NCBI GenBank assembly: GCA_018268695.1
Contig: JAFDWD010000008.1
Location: 39,275-103,274 of the forward strand
DNA length: 64,000 bases
DNA from: Actinomycetota bacterium
GTDB lineage: Bacteria > Actinomycetota > Thermoleophilia > Solirubrobacterales > 70-9
Direction: 5' to 3'
Shown: piece after piece, positions 22,017 through 33,087 of the stretch
How the letters are laid out: each line of letters begins with the position of its first letter
How positions within the stretch are numbered: the first letter of the stretch is position 1
Program-made: the position numbers and the translations under genes
Notes under the pieces: generated by a model
Told to the model about the DNA's origin: nothing
The model's input: only the letters and a program-made list of their open reading frames with translations
Database searches by the model: none

Positions 22017-24419
22017 ATGAGCGTGCAGGCGGCAACTTTGTTTCTCTTGATGGCATCGCTCGTAAAGGGATTACACACCGCTCATTCGTCAAACATCCAC
22101 TCGCGGTAGTACTTAGAGTCCCTTGTGGAACGCTAGTCCAAACTCAAAGCCGACCTTGACAACCTCAAAGCCACTAGTGAGATGCTTCGCAGCAAATTGA
22201 GTATGCGCGAGTCGCAGAACGATAACACGCGGGTGCAGCTCTTCCAGGAGTCCCTTGCAGAGGAGCGAGACATCCTCCACCGAGTCGAAACCTACCTGAG
22301 CTTCCCCTTCAGTATCAGCGTATGTCAATGCTTAAACGTTTCTGCTCGGCTGAAGGCGGAAGCACGCAAAACAATTGCGAGGATGGAGCAGCAGCTGCGA
22401 AAACTGCACGGAGCCCTCGCGGAGTGCCAGCATTGCCCTATGGTCCAAGATTTGCAGCTGCAAGCCGATAAGCAAGGAACTTTCGTGAAAGAGATAAAAG
22501 AGATTTTGGATGCGGATTGCTGCTAACGGCAGGAAGTGGAGATCGTGCAGCCGTTGGTGCAGAAGCCCAAAGGTCTCGTGGACCTCAATGCAAGCATCTA
22601 CGTGAGCAACCTTGATCATACTGACTGGATATTCGGCAACACCACAGACAAAGAAATGAAGCTGAAGATGTTCGGCTTGATAAGCAAACACAACACCACC
22701 AAATGCAAGCCGTCATAGCCCATTGCCATGACAGAAAAGAAGTGCACGCGCTGTCCACTCGACTCTCCCATATGGAACGTTGGCGAGGCGAAGTGCGTCA
22801 GTTGCCCTCTCAACCAGCTCTACGATGGAAAGGCGCATCGTTGCACAAACAAACCTGTTGTCCCGCTTGTACGGAAGTTCAACAGCCAGCAAAATGTTGA
22901 AAATTTTATCGGTACGGCGCCAGCGAGGCAGCCAGAATTGCCCGACTGTCAACCTGGATAACCCTACTCAGCCGTCGATCGCTGCGTGAGCTGCTCACTT
23001 CCAAACGTCTTCAACTACGACACACTGAAGTGCCAGTCTTGTCCTGCCGGCCAAGCCTTCGATTTGAACATACACAGCTGCCATCGCATTGAGAAGGGAC
23101 TGGTAAGTGACATCGAAAAGCGAAGCAACTGGGTCACGATCCGGCCTCTAATTGAGATATTCAACCAGTTCGCAGCAAACATTTCCCACAAGAACTTCAC
23201 TAAATGCCCTGCTGAAGCATCTTACTACGATTCGATCACTTGCATTCCCTGCAACCCTCCAAAATACTTCGACCTCGATAAGGAGCGATGTCTGTCGGTG
23301 CCGTCGGACAAGATGTTCGATGGGAATATGCATCAGCTCTTAATGAAGGATTCGAGAGCATACAACACGATACCTGGCAGCAAGAATATGTTGATTCCTC
23401 GAGCAGAACTAACCCCAACCGCACGCAACGATCTATGCACTACTGATCGACCCTATTACGATGGGATCGCCTGCATTTACTGTCAATAGCCGTTTCCACT
23501 GTTCAATGTGTAGTCGCTGAAATGCGAAAGGTGCCGCACGAACAACGTCTACGATCCAAACACCCACAAGTGCTAAAAATCAACGGTGAAGCTGTACACC
23601 GATCTTTCTGCTGGGAAGATCGTTACAAACGGTAATATTGCAGACAAAGCCGCTACCCAAAACAAATGGAAACAGGAAAGCGTATTCCCAACAAAGATGT
23701 GTCCAAAGGATGCTCCTTACTTCAACGGAAAGGAATGCATACATTGCGGGTAAGACACTCCTCTCTTTGACCTATAAACACTTGCGTGTATGAAATGCGA
23801 AGCAGATGCAACTTACTCAGCCGCCGCAAGGAAGTGTCTCAGAGACATCTGGTACACCAATCCTTAGGCTGCAAATATTGTGGTGTCTCCACTTTACGAC
23901 ATTTAGAAATTCAACGCCGATGTCGAGAAGACCAAACAGAAAAATCCATTCGCTTTAGTCAGAATGTGCTCAAATCCTGAAAAGCCGTTCGCAGTGGACG
24001 GAGTTTGCAGCTCGTGCCCTTCTTCCAGGCCTTTGTATTCTTTGGCTTCGAAGAAGTGCATACAATGCGATGCGAATCGCGACTACGACCCATCCACCAA
24101 GACATGCAAATGGTACGACAGAATCACATCTCCGAAGGCACCTAACCTGTTCTTGCAGGGAGGCAGAATTGAGGAATACGAGCAGGAGTACTATGACAAG
24201 AAAGCAAAGAAACCAGATCTTCGTGACTGTCCACTGTCGGCTCCGTACTTCAACGGACACACTTGCTTGAGCTGCCCATCCAACAAACCGCTGTTCGACA
24301 TCGTCGCTAAGGAATGCATAAAATGCCTGGGAGATACCCACTTCGACGAGAAAACTAGGAGCTGCATCGCAGGAGGCCTGGTCTAAGCGAGCCTTGAACG
24401 GGCAATAATGAATACGTGA
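22017..24419 (+). CDS. Secreted cysteine-rich repeat protein
   Basis: 800 residues, single exon. The N-terminus is a signal peptide (VQAATLFLLMASLVKGLH). Residues ~25-200 form a coiled coil (KLKADLDNLKATSEMLRSKL). From about residue 240 to the end the protein is built of repeated CxxC modules: a pattern C-P-x-PYFNG-x-C-x2-C-x5-PLFD-x5-C-x2-C-x5-YD-x5-C, seen for instance at CPLSAPYFNGHTCLSC and CPKDAPYFNGKECIHC. Spacers between modules are about 60-90 residues. No C-terminal membrane anchor is visible, so secretion or storage (pellicle, stalk, extrusome) is plausible but not shown. Many TAA/TAG codons fall between the cysteines. The family resembles furin/growth-factor-receptor-like cysteine-rich repeats only in spacing. 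Confidence 0.8.
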
Positions 24420-24470
24420 TGTTCTATATCGATAGCTAGTATTCTGCGATATTGCCCGGGAAATTCCACG

Positions 24471-25664
24471 ATGAATGAAAGTTGCGAAGTGCTTCCGCTA
24501 CTGCGTTTAGCCTCTCGAGCGGCAATACGGGAGAATCCACGCAGCGTGAAGCAGATGCTTAGCGCCCGTCAGGAGTATCAACTCGAGTTGCAGAATGCCA
24601 TGAGCACAGCAATTCGTTCCACGAAGAACATTCTGGCTGCCGTGTGTATTCTCCAGAGCTTAAACTACCCGCTGAAGTAGGGCGATTCGGTGATCAAGCT
24701 TCTGGACCAAGCCATCTACGAACTGAAGAGCATCGGCGAGATCAGCGTGAATCTCAACCCAACCAAATTCTTCAAGAGCGTCTTCGAAATGAACGACCAG
24801 CAATCAACCGATTTCGCATCAGTCGAGAGTTTCAGTGGAGAAGTATTGCAGAGCCCTCGGTTTCGGCCATGGTTGCTAAACTCCACGATTAGAATCATTC
24901 TTAATTGCAAGCGTAGTGTCATCCTCGAACAAATCTGCTTCGTCGTCAATCGGATTCAGATGTTAACCTTCCAGGCCGACTTCAACTCGCAGAAAGTCAT
25001 CTAGCTTGACCCGATCCAAATTCATCTGCGCAAGCGTCCTTCGAATGATGCAGCGGCGTCAATCAATTGTATCGAAAAGAGGGTATCTATCAACATCGAC
25101 AATCAGCCGATGTCGAATCTCTACGCGACACTCAGATAAATCATTAGTAAGAAGCTAATGAAAGGCTAATCTGATAACAAACTCGTGGACAAAAATGGAA
25201 ACTACCGTTTAAGGTTTAACCCCCAAACGAAGGAGTACCAAAGAACGCTTCTCAAAGATTACCAAGCAGAGGACATGAAGGGAAGCTGCGATTTCGTGGA
25301 TAGACTCAACCACTCTATAAAGGAACTAAACACTCAAAAAGAAAGTACAGACCTCTTAGCTTCCCTGCACTAAAACCTTTGGTTCGTCCTAACGATTGTC
25401 TTGGCTATTCTTCTGGGATTGGTTCTGTCGCTGATGATCGATGACAGCCGAAATCACTGGCTGCTCCAGCTAATCGTGTTTTCTCCAATCGTCTTCAGCT
25501 GCGTCAAAATGCTAAAGTTGCCAGTGTACTCTCATCGCACCTTTAAATACGCCATACGGGAGCTCCTCAGACTGCATTACGAGCAAAACGAGTCGGGAGA
25601 GGTCTACGAAATGGAACCAGGAGGCTACGACATCCTAATTCTGGAGAAGACTTAGCTTTCATGA
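24471..25664 (+). CDS. Two-span membrane protein, unknown function
   Basis: 397 residues, single exon with several TAA/TAG read as Glu. The first ~290 residues are soluble-looking and helical (STKNILAAVCILQSLNYPL, LLDQAIYELKSIGEI). Two adjacent hydrophobic spans follow (LWFVLTIVLAILLGLVLSLM and LLQLIVFSPIVFSCVKML), then a short cytosolic or lumenal tail with YEMEPGGYDILILEK. The topology resembles small ER or contact-site proteins, but I do not recognise the family. It converges on a membrane-protein gene whose stop lies 17 bp away. Confidence 0.7.
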
Positions 25665-25681
25665 TATTTGTACATATGAGT

Positions 25682-26674
25682 TCACAGGACATCTGAAGCT
25701 GGGTTTGGGTTAGTATGGTGGGTGAACTGGGTGATATCGCAGCGCCCTGCCCAATAGTACTCTTTCCGGACTCGCGCCATGCCATTTTGTATGAACAAGC
25801 CCTAGTTTGTGCCCTTCTCCAAGCATCCCCTTAATCGACTGAGCTCGACCAGATGCGTGTCGTTATGCATGAACTCTCGGACGCATTGTGTGACCGGGGT
25901 ACTTGGTAGGGATCCACAGCACAGCTCTGAAAGAGGCTGATCTTGAGTTCGAATGAAGAAGTTGTAGTTGATGGGAGCGTACTTGGCGCACAGTTCGATC
26001 ATGCTGACGGGATAGTTCTTGTAGAGCAGAGACATAAAGTAGCTCTCAGGCAGTTCTATTATTTCTGCGTACTGTGCTATTCCATGTCTGATGAAGCCTT
26101 CGGGTAGAGACCGGAATAGTAGGCTGACGTTTGCACCCTCGAAGACCGACTTGATGAGAGTGAGTTGAGACTGTTAGCTGTATCCTTCGAGGATAAGGTA
26201 GGGGAAGTAATGTGCATGGCGATCAATGGCTTTTCGAAGCCCGTACCTATCGAGTTCGCTGTCCTCACGCTGGTTAAGGTGCAGGGCCCATACTTCTTAA
26301 TGCCTCCTCTGGAACTCCGCAAACACCAGCTTAAATCTTTCTGAATGGAGATTCCTCACCGTCGCGACAATGTGCTCTCCTGCCTTTAGACGTTGACTGA
26401 GATAATCGACAACGAGCAGTTCCTCCCGAAGCAAGACAGGCTGGACCTGTCCCAGCGGGTACACCTCTCGACTTAGCACGTACTTCTTGCCGTCATGCAA
26501 CTCCGTGAACCGAGTGGCCCCGTAACGCAGCTCCGCGACAATCTAATGCAGGAGGTTCACTGCAATAAGCACCACGATGATGTAGCTCATGAGCCGGATG
26601 CGTTTGGGGGAGGTGGAGCGGTACAGAACGACCAGTCCCACAACCGCGAGCAGCGCAATTAAAACAAGGATCAT
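25682..26674 (-). CDS. Membrane-anchored protein, unknown function
   Basis: 330 residues, single exon. Two N-terminal hydrophobic spans (MILVLIALLAVVGLVVLY, MSYIIVVLIAVNLLH) separated by a basic loop (RSTSPKRIRL), then a mixed alpha/beta domain (LHDGKKYVLSREVYPLG, LKAGEHIVATVRNLHSERF). The ATG at 26674 overlaps the TGA of the upstream gene on the same strand (26671-26673) by ATGA, so the true start might instead be the second Met (MSYII). I considered fusion with the upstream gene by a short intron but found no GT-AG pair that keeps the frame. No domain identified. Confidence 0.65.
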
Positions 26675-27156
26675 AACTAACTTGCCTGGTGGGGTTTGCG
26701 CATCAGTTATCGGAACCCGATTTCGTTTTCGCAGTGGTGCACCCGGCTCTCCAGCTGGAAGTCCTGCTGCTCGGTCTTCACATGCTCCCCCGATATCTTC
26801 TGAACTTCGCCTTTGAGATCCTGCAGCTGCTTGCGTTCTTGGCTGATACCGCTGCTGAACATACTCTTCAGTCGCTCTGTTTAGGCGGTCAGTGTTGTCA
26901 TTAATTCTGTAGCGGAGGCGCGAGCCTGCGAGCCTACGGTCACTCTGGTTGTACTTTTAGCTTGGATGTACTCGCGAATCGCCTTCATTCTCTATCTGTC
27001 GTCGTTGAGGGCGCTTATGATGCCGTTTATGCTGCTCTACCTCTTCCATTGCTGTACCTCAATGCGCACGATGTGTTCCGTCATCGACAGCTTCTTCAGC
27101 TTGTCCGGAACCAGTTCTTCTACGATTCTGGAAGCCGGCCTATTAGTGTTCTGCAT
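26671..27156 (-). CDS. Small helical/coiled-coil protein, unknown function
   Basis: 161 residues, single exon, ATG at 27156 and TGA at 26671-26673, with internal TAG/TAA read as Glu. Long amphipathic helices dominate (IVEELVPDKLKKLSM, ERKQLQDLKGEVQKI), and the C-terminus is basic. Its stop codon overlaps the start of the next gene. The layout of coiled coil followed immediately by membrane spans could mean that the two are really one SNARE- or tether-like protein broken by a sequence error; the sequence as given makes them separate. Confidence 0.6.
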
Positions 27157-27316
27157 CGCTTTCGAATTATAATCTATACGAGATCAGCAGAAAGCTGTCC
27201 CGGAGCGGAGGTCGCACGACCTTCCGAAGGACGGCTTCAACATCCAACGGCACTGGTCGAGCTTCTGTGTCGAGATGTGGCACCGAAGGGTATGGTATAA
27301 GTGCCGACAGACAATA
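27157..27316. other. 160-bp gap, GC-rich, no gene assigned
   Basis: Between two minus-strand genes. The sequence is less AT-rich than other spacers here and its minus strand stays open in one frame just after the stop of the coiled-coil gene, so a missed C-terminal exon is possible. I found no GT-AG intron of usual length that would join it. Confidence 0.4.
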
Positions 27317-29153
27317 TCATTTGGGACGGTCATGGTGGATGCACACCACGACACCCTTGTTTGCTCGAAACGACTTTGACTTCTCGTAGAAATCATCGGA
27401 GGCTCGGGCCATGCCAGAAGCGCCACCTGATACTTGCTACGTACGCCCGGCAGCGTAGCTTGGGTTTTGAGGCGACAAGAATTGTTTGCGATGGTCTTCC
27501 GCGATGCTGTCCCGAGCCGGCAAGTTCTGAGGACTGCCTAGCGTCTTATCTTCGCTGGTGAAGTTGAACACCTTCTTGATTGTCGGGGCCGGTGACAGGA
27601 GAGTGGGCAGCTTGAACGAGTCGGGGCTGTTGCTGGTTCGAATTTTGAACTGGAGAAGCTCCATGATCTTGGCGTTGGCCTGTTTCAGCTTTTCCTTGGC
27701 GGCGTCGTACTTCTTGCGCAAGTCAGCGGTCTACTTGCGAGTCTTCTCCAGGTCCGCGGACAGTGACTCTATTTGTTTAGTGAGTTCTGAATTCAGTATC
27801 TCAACTTCTCTTGTCCGAGAGTTGTTGAACAAGCCATCTTGCCTTTCGAGACTATGCTGGTTGGATACATCCTTCGTGCTTTCGTAATTGGTTATGTTAA
27901 TGTTCCTTGTATCAGCCACATCTAAGCGTGGTGCTCGGGCGGCTTACCGGTTTCTATTGGCCACTTCCTTAAAATCCTTAATCTCCTTCCGATACTGTTC
28001 CTACTTTTCTTGTTGGTGTTCGTTGATCCGTTTCGCATCTTCCAAACGCTACTGGAGCTGGCGGTGTTCCTTTTGTAGCTGTTGAAGTGAGTGTCGGGTG
28101 ATCTACAGAGTCTGACGTTCCTCATTGAGTTGCTGTTTGCTGTTGGCTCGTGCAACGTCCACTTCTAGCTCTGCGATCGTTTCGTTCAGGCGATTGATCT
28201 TGCCGTCCTTGCTTCGCAGCTGCTCATACATGTCTTCGATGTCAGTTTATAGTTTTCGGAGTTCCTTTTCCTTCTGAGCTAAGAGGAATCGATCTCGATC
28301 GGCAGTCGAATTCACGAGCTGTCTTTGCAGGCGATCTGCTTCTTACCGATGAATGCGCACTTCGTCGCGAAGCCGCTCAACCAGTTTGCTATGAGCAACT
28401 GCGTTACCGCTGGACTCGTTCTTCAGCCGAGACTGTTCTTGCCTCAGTTCCTCCACTTCTCTGTTCTTTTAGATGAGCAGTGTCCGCATTTCCTCATTGT
28501 CCCGTCGCAGCTTTCTGTTGAGCTCTTTAAGAGTGTCTTCGGGCTGATTAGCTCCTTTCATTCTGGTGATTGTCCGAGTGAGATTCTATAGTTCCTCGAT
28601 GTGTTGCTGGCGCATTTCATTGATGCTAGCTGACGTCTGCCTCTCCTGGAACTTCAGCTTTTCCTCAAGAAGTTCTTTCTCTCGGATGGATTCGTCGGCC
28701 GAGTTACGAGCCCGCTCCAACTGTTCCTCTCGCTCTTCAAGTTTCTTGCCGTATTGGTCTTACAGCTCACCCAGTATCTTCATGCGCATCATCTAGAAGT
28801 CCAAGTGAGGATTCAGCTGGTCTAAGTCGATTGGTGCATACCTCTCACACTTTGAATTTCGTTCTGTCGCGAATCGACATCTGCCTTCATGGAATGCACA
28901 GTGGCTTCGTAGGAGATGCGCAGCTGCTCCAACTGCCCTTATAGGCTTCTAACCTTTGCCTCCAATGAATGCTTCTCTCGAACAAGCTTGTCGCTTTGAT
29001 TACGCAGTTCATTAATTTCTTCACGTGCATACTTCAGTTCCGCTACATCAGAAGCATCGTACATTCGAGTTGGGAGTTTCTGACTTTGAACTGGTTGAGA
29101 TCCTTCTTGGCCAATAGCAAGTCCTGCAGCAGGCTCTCGTAGTTCTGTGTCAT
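27317..29153 (-). CDS. Long coiled-coil protein
   Basis: 598 residues in three exons, introns at 29043-29062 and 28822-28841 (both 20 nt). Almost continuous heptad coiled coil rich in Glu, Gln, Lys and Arg from residue ~10 to ~500, for example LKYAREEINELRNQSDKL, LQNLTRTITRMKGAN and LRSKDGKINRLNETIAELEV. The C-terminal 100 residues are Ser/Pro-rich and less structured (LPTLLSPAPTIKK). Around 15 in-frame TAA/TAG codons. No motor or other catalytic domain. A cytoskeletal or basal-body role is inferred from architecture only. The start faces a divergent gene 30 bp away. Confidence 0.8.
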
Positions 29154-29183
29154 TTAAATTTAGACTCACGTATTATCTACAGA

Positions 29184-30254
29184 ATGGCAAGGCTTCTCCG
29201 AACAGAAACAATACTCAAACTGGAAGAGTCAACCGAGATCACAGCCACAGTCGGACTTAAGAACGGGTTAATCGCACTATTCTTTTTGCGGGATTACGCT
29301 GTGGTCAATTGGCAAGCAGGATAGATTGTGGCAATCGGACGAAACGAAGAAGAATTGAGCGAAGTTGCGCCATGGCGCGACTTGACAGTCGTCGCCTTTA
29401 ACATCGCCAAGTCAAGTATAGTCGTGTTCGAACTAAGAAAGGCTCAAACTCTCATCAGCTTCGAGTTTAACTTCATGCAGACTGAATGCGTCAATTCACT
29501 GGTGTCGTTTGGTGGGAATTCTGTTGCTGTGATTTCCCTGACAGCCAGCGAGTCCACTGTACAGTACTTTAATTCGGAACTACGACCTGTCAGAAAAGGT
29601 TTGTTCAGTCCTCTGCATGTGTTCGACAAGCTGGATGAGAAAACTGGGGTAGCCGCATACTGTCAATCAGCAAAAGAGGGCACCATTGCAATTGAACTTG
29701 TGCACAGCTAGTTGGATAAATGCAAGCACGTGTAGATACACAATATCAGCGAGGACGGAGAACCCCTCTTGCAAAGAGTGTGGAAGCTAACTGAGGATCA
29801 GCTGTTATTAGGATTTAATCATCGCAACAAATGCTTTTGGGAGGTGCACAATATTGAGCGAAGAGAAAGAGTGTTTCGCCTTGAACGTTCCGATATTATC
29901 CAGGACAGCTTACTGCTAGACACAATCACTTCTCACAGCTTCTCATTCTTGGGAATGAAAAAACAGGTCAAGGAGGGTCGTCCACTCACAATCGTCTACA
30001 CCTGCAGCTACCGAACTTCTGAAGGAGTATAAAACTACGTTCACGATTCTGGTGAGCGTACAATCGCAGATCGCCGGACAGTTGTATTCTGCAAACGGCT
30101 AGATAAGGGCCAAGTTAGAATCGAAGCATTGCGATCAATATCAAAAGACAGTTGCTATCTCCATCTTATGAAAAGCCTTAAGGCCTTAGAAAGATACGGC
30201 AGCACCATTGGATCCATCTGTACAAGCCTGCTTAGTTCAGAGGCGGAGATCTGA
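29184..30254 (+). CDS. Unknown protein, beta-rich
   Basis: 356 residues, single exon. The sequence alternates short hydrophobic strands and polar turns (ITATVGLKNGLIALFFL, LTVVAFNIAKSSIVVFEL, NSVAVISLTASESTVQYF), as in beta-propellers, but clear WD or Kelch signatures are missing. C-terminal ~60 residues look helical. Two TAG and one TAA codon are read as Glu. Divergent from the coiled-coil gene by 30 bp. No function can be given. Confidence 0.65.
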
Positions 30255-30334
30255 CAGCGCGGCGAAATGATAGTTTGTATGTCTGTTTATCTCTGTGCAG
30301 CAGCTGTAACGGATTATATTGTTCTGTTTAACGA

Positions 30335-30705
30335 TCAGTGGGATTGAGCGCCTTTCCTCGCACTGCATTCTTTCCACTTAGCGTAAATATCCTTATGATC
30401 GTTATTTAATGCTTCCATAATGGGGATTTATCGTGAGGCCATTTCTTCATCAGCTCGAACTTGTTAAATAGGAAATTCATCAGGCTGATTTGCTCGTTGT
30501 TGCTGAGGGTTCGACCAAACTCGTCAGCATCGAACATCGACTTGGCAACGCTGGCCTGCATCTAAGGATCAGCCTTGAGTATTGCGGCCATCTTGGATCC
30601 GATCATTTTTGTGCGTTATGCTTGAGACTGCTATGGGTTTCCGAAAATGTTGATGAATTCAGGGTCAGCCATGACGCGCATCATTAGCCTTTCTCCGACT
30701 TGCAT
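30335..30705 (-). CDS. Small STI1-like helical protein
   Basis: About 115 residues. The N-terminal part (MMRVMADPEFINIFGNPEQ, ILKADPEMQASVAKSM) resembles the Asp-Pro-rich helices of STI1/DP domains found in Hop, Hip and ubiquilins. A probable 23-nt intron at 30493-30515 (GTCGAAC...ACGAG) shifts to the frame that ends LNNDHKDIYAKWKECSARKG and TGA at 30335-30337. The donor is GTC rather than the usual GTA, so the 3' half is less certain. Without the intron the frame runs antisense through the neighbouring gene, which is unlikely. Confidence 0.5.
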
Positions 30706-30988
30706 ACCCTGCCTATAATTTATTTAAATTATACGAAAAGCGATGCATATAAATAGATCGAAGCTGTATAAAATGAGTGTTTGAACTTCGCTATAATCGC
30801 AAGCATGATATTTCATTGGAGTGATTCGGCGGCAACACAATCTTAAAGATTTATAAAAGGGTCATTGAATCACTGAGCTTTTGAGCACGGAACGACCGTA
30901 ACCTCAACGAATTGAAAAGAACTTTCACATATCAAGAATTTGCTGGCACTAGTGGGTGTTTACTAAAACTAGTCGAACTATATGCAAA
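30706..30988. other. Intergenic spacer, 283 bp
   Basis: One of the longest spacers in the window, AT-rich, with TATA-like stretches (TATAAATAG near 30750). It holds the upstream region of the STI1-like gene and the 3' end of the EF-hand gene. I see no tRNA cloverleaf, repeat or open frame in it. Confidence 0.5.
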
Positions 30989-31744
30989 TCAGAGGCGCGT
31001 CTTGGACGTTCTTGGAGATGCCATGGTTTGGGTCCGCCGAGAATGCATATCCTCTCGCCTGTGCCTGCAAGCTTCTCGAATCTTTGCGAGGAGTTCAGGA
31101 GTTCGCTGAAGGTCCGGTATGTTCATTGAAGTTGTAGTTTGGCTCCAGAGATGGTTGAAACGCGCCTTCAAATTGCTTTTCAGCTTTGCTCGCTCAGCAT
31201 TAACTTCTTTATTGTTGTCAGCCAGTTCGCGTAGCTTCAGAAGACCCTTCACCGACTCCACTTTATTCTCGCCTGAAGCGTCTCTGGCGTTGATCTTGTT
31301 GATGAGGTCTTCTCGCTTGGAGAGGTACACCAAGTAGGTGATCATTTCGGTGAACTTCGTCGGCATGTAACCTTCCTTTTTCATGCCGTTGATTATGCTC
31401 GTGAAGACTCTATTTGACCTTTCAGAGAGTGCGCACTGTTTGAATTTTGTCAAATCGAGCTAGTTGAGGTTCTTCTCGACACTGTCGTACAGCTCGTCGA
31501 GCTTTTCGATGGGCATATCGATATTGAAGCCCTGAAACATGTTGAAGATCTCTTCCCGCGAGAGTCCGCCCGACCCATCGGCATCGAACTCGATGAAAAT
31601 TCTTTCAATCTCGCGTTCGCGCGTGAGCTGCTCCGGCGAGAAAAGGTAGTGCGGATTGCGACGATGCTAATTACGGAAGCGAGTGCGCAGCCACTTGATC
31701 ACCGGAAAGGTGTTCAAAGGAGAACGTCTTTCTACAGCCTTCAT
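30989..31744 (-). CDS. EF-hand protein
   Basis: 251 residues, single exon. One canonical EF-hand loop, DADGSGGLSREE, near residue 55, with Asp/Asp/Ser/Gly/Glu at liganding positions. A second, degenerate hand may lie around residues 80-95. The remainder is helical and basic (LVYLSKREDLINKINARD, LKARFNHLWSQ), ending in a Ser/Thr/Arg-rich tail. Likely a calcium-responsive regulatory or cytoskeletal protein. It starts 39 bp after the stop of the preceding minus-strand gene and is part of a run of minus-strand genes from 30989 to 34587. Confidence 0.75.
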
Positions 31745-31783
31745 AAACTTCTATGGAATTTAAAGTTTCTACGACGGAAAAGA

Positions 31784-32683
31784 TCAGTCCGTAGCTCGCT
31801 GGCGGTAGCGGTTGGTTTGCCGGTTGAAGAGAATGTTGCCAGTGCGAGTCTTGGGGTAGACACTGGACTAACCCCGCCAGACATACTCGTCGTAGTCGTA
31901 TTTAGCTGCTGAACTTGTGTAAGTGGGATGAATGACATCTCGCCTCTTAGTGAGAGTATTGAATGGTGCGCCCACTTTCCCCAAAGGCTTGCGTGTATAC
32001 TAGAAGTTGCAGTCGTAACAAAGAGGGCTTGCTTCAAGCTTGGGATAAACCTTCTATCGCGACAGCTGCTTCTCGAATAAGATGATTCCCTTCTTTCGAG
32101 TTCTTTCTCTTTCGTCTGCTTCCATCTTCGAATCCATTCCTAAGTCTTACGGATTTTCAGTAGAAGGCATCTCCGACGGCATCTTAAACGCTGCTCGGAA
32201 GGACTCCTGCCTGCCGATCATTTTGGACATGTCGATGTGACCTACTGACTTGTTATTTTAAGTGGCTTCGAAGCTCTCGCTGTACGGTACCTGAATATCC
32301 GGCTTTGCGAGCCTTCTTCGCCGTTGGGCCACTCCTTCTTGATTTCTTTGAGCCTTTCGATAGGCTTCCAGATAGTCCATGATGAGTTGCGGACGTTCAT
32401 TAACTTCGTATCTGTACTGTCCAACCACTGGGTAATTCAGCCTTTCGCGACTAGCTCCTTCCCGCTTCTCACGACTGAGGCTTACTGTGAAGGGTTCGGG
32501 CTTGGAAGAGAGACTTCGGTTCGGTTGCAGTGGTTGCGTGATGTCCATGTTATGGGTGTGCAAGTCAAAGGTCTGCTAATGATGGATCTTTCGCTTGGCC
32601 AGCATGGGAATCTTTTCGGTGAGCTGCCTCCCGGTCTTGGAGAAGACTCCGAGCCCGCTGGGGTCGTTCACGTCCAGAATCAT
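31784..32683 (-). CDS. Basic protein of cytoskeletal type, unknown function
   Basis: 299 residues, single exon that depends on reading six TAA/TAG codons as Glu. The sequence is Arg/Lys/Tyr/Pro-rich with short motifs such as NYPVVGQYRYEVNERP, PFNTLTKRRDVIHP and VYPKTRTGNILFNRQTNRY. These resemble microtubule inner proteins in composition, but no named domain is visible. It sits in a minus-strand run with EF-hand and coiled-coil genes. No enzymatic residues were seen. Confidence 0.65.
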
Positions 32684-32716
32684 GCAATTATTTTATTTAT
32701 TGTCGGTATTACGCAA

Positions 32717-33058
32717 TCAGTTCTGCTTAGACTGCTCAGTAAGTGCGCTGGAACTTGCCATCAACGCAGCAAAACGATCGTCAGTCAGCCACCGTTATAC
32801 CTTACTTGAAGTGAAGTAGAAACTGTAGGTTAGTCCGAACAGCGCACCCTGCGACCCTTTGAGTGCGTATTTTAGATAGTGAGTCTTCCCCTTGCCAAAG
32901 TTCCAAGCCAAAAACATCACACTACCGATAAGCATGCATTTCGTTGTATCAGTCTTTAGTATTCTCCTCCGTTACGGATCCTTCTCAGTCTTCATAAAGC
33001 TGACCGTAGTGTAGATCTTCGTGAAGTAGTCACCGATTGTTGATTGCAACCACTGCAT
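32717..33058 (-). CDS. Small protein with one hydrophobic segment
   Basis: 113 residues, single exon, ending TGA 32717-32719. A central hydrophobic stretch (KCMLIGSVMFLAWNFGKGK) and a Phe/Tyr-rich turn (LFGLTYSFYF) are followed by a Ser-rich tail. It might be a small mitochondrial or ER membrane protein. Family unknown. Spacers on both sides are about 30 bp. Confidence 0.55.
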
Positions 33059-33087
33059 AATTTGTATGATCACAGTCCGAGGTAATG

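Noticed and set aside
29328..30254. Typical WD40 repeats
   Set aside because: Strand-like periodicity is present but no GH/WD dipeptides at the expected spacing.
30706..30988. tRNA or other structured RNA in the longest spacer
   Set aside because: No cloverleaf arms or T-loop consensus could be found by eye; AT-rich spacer only.
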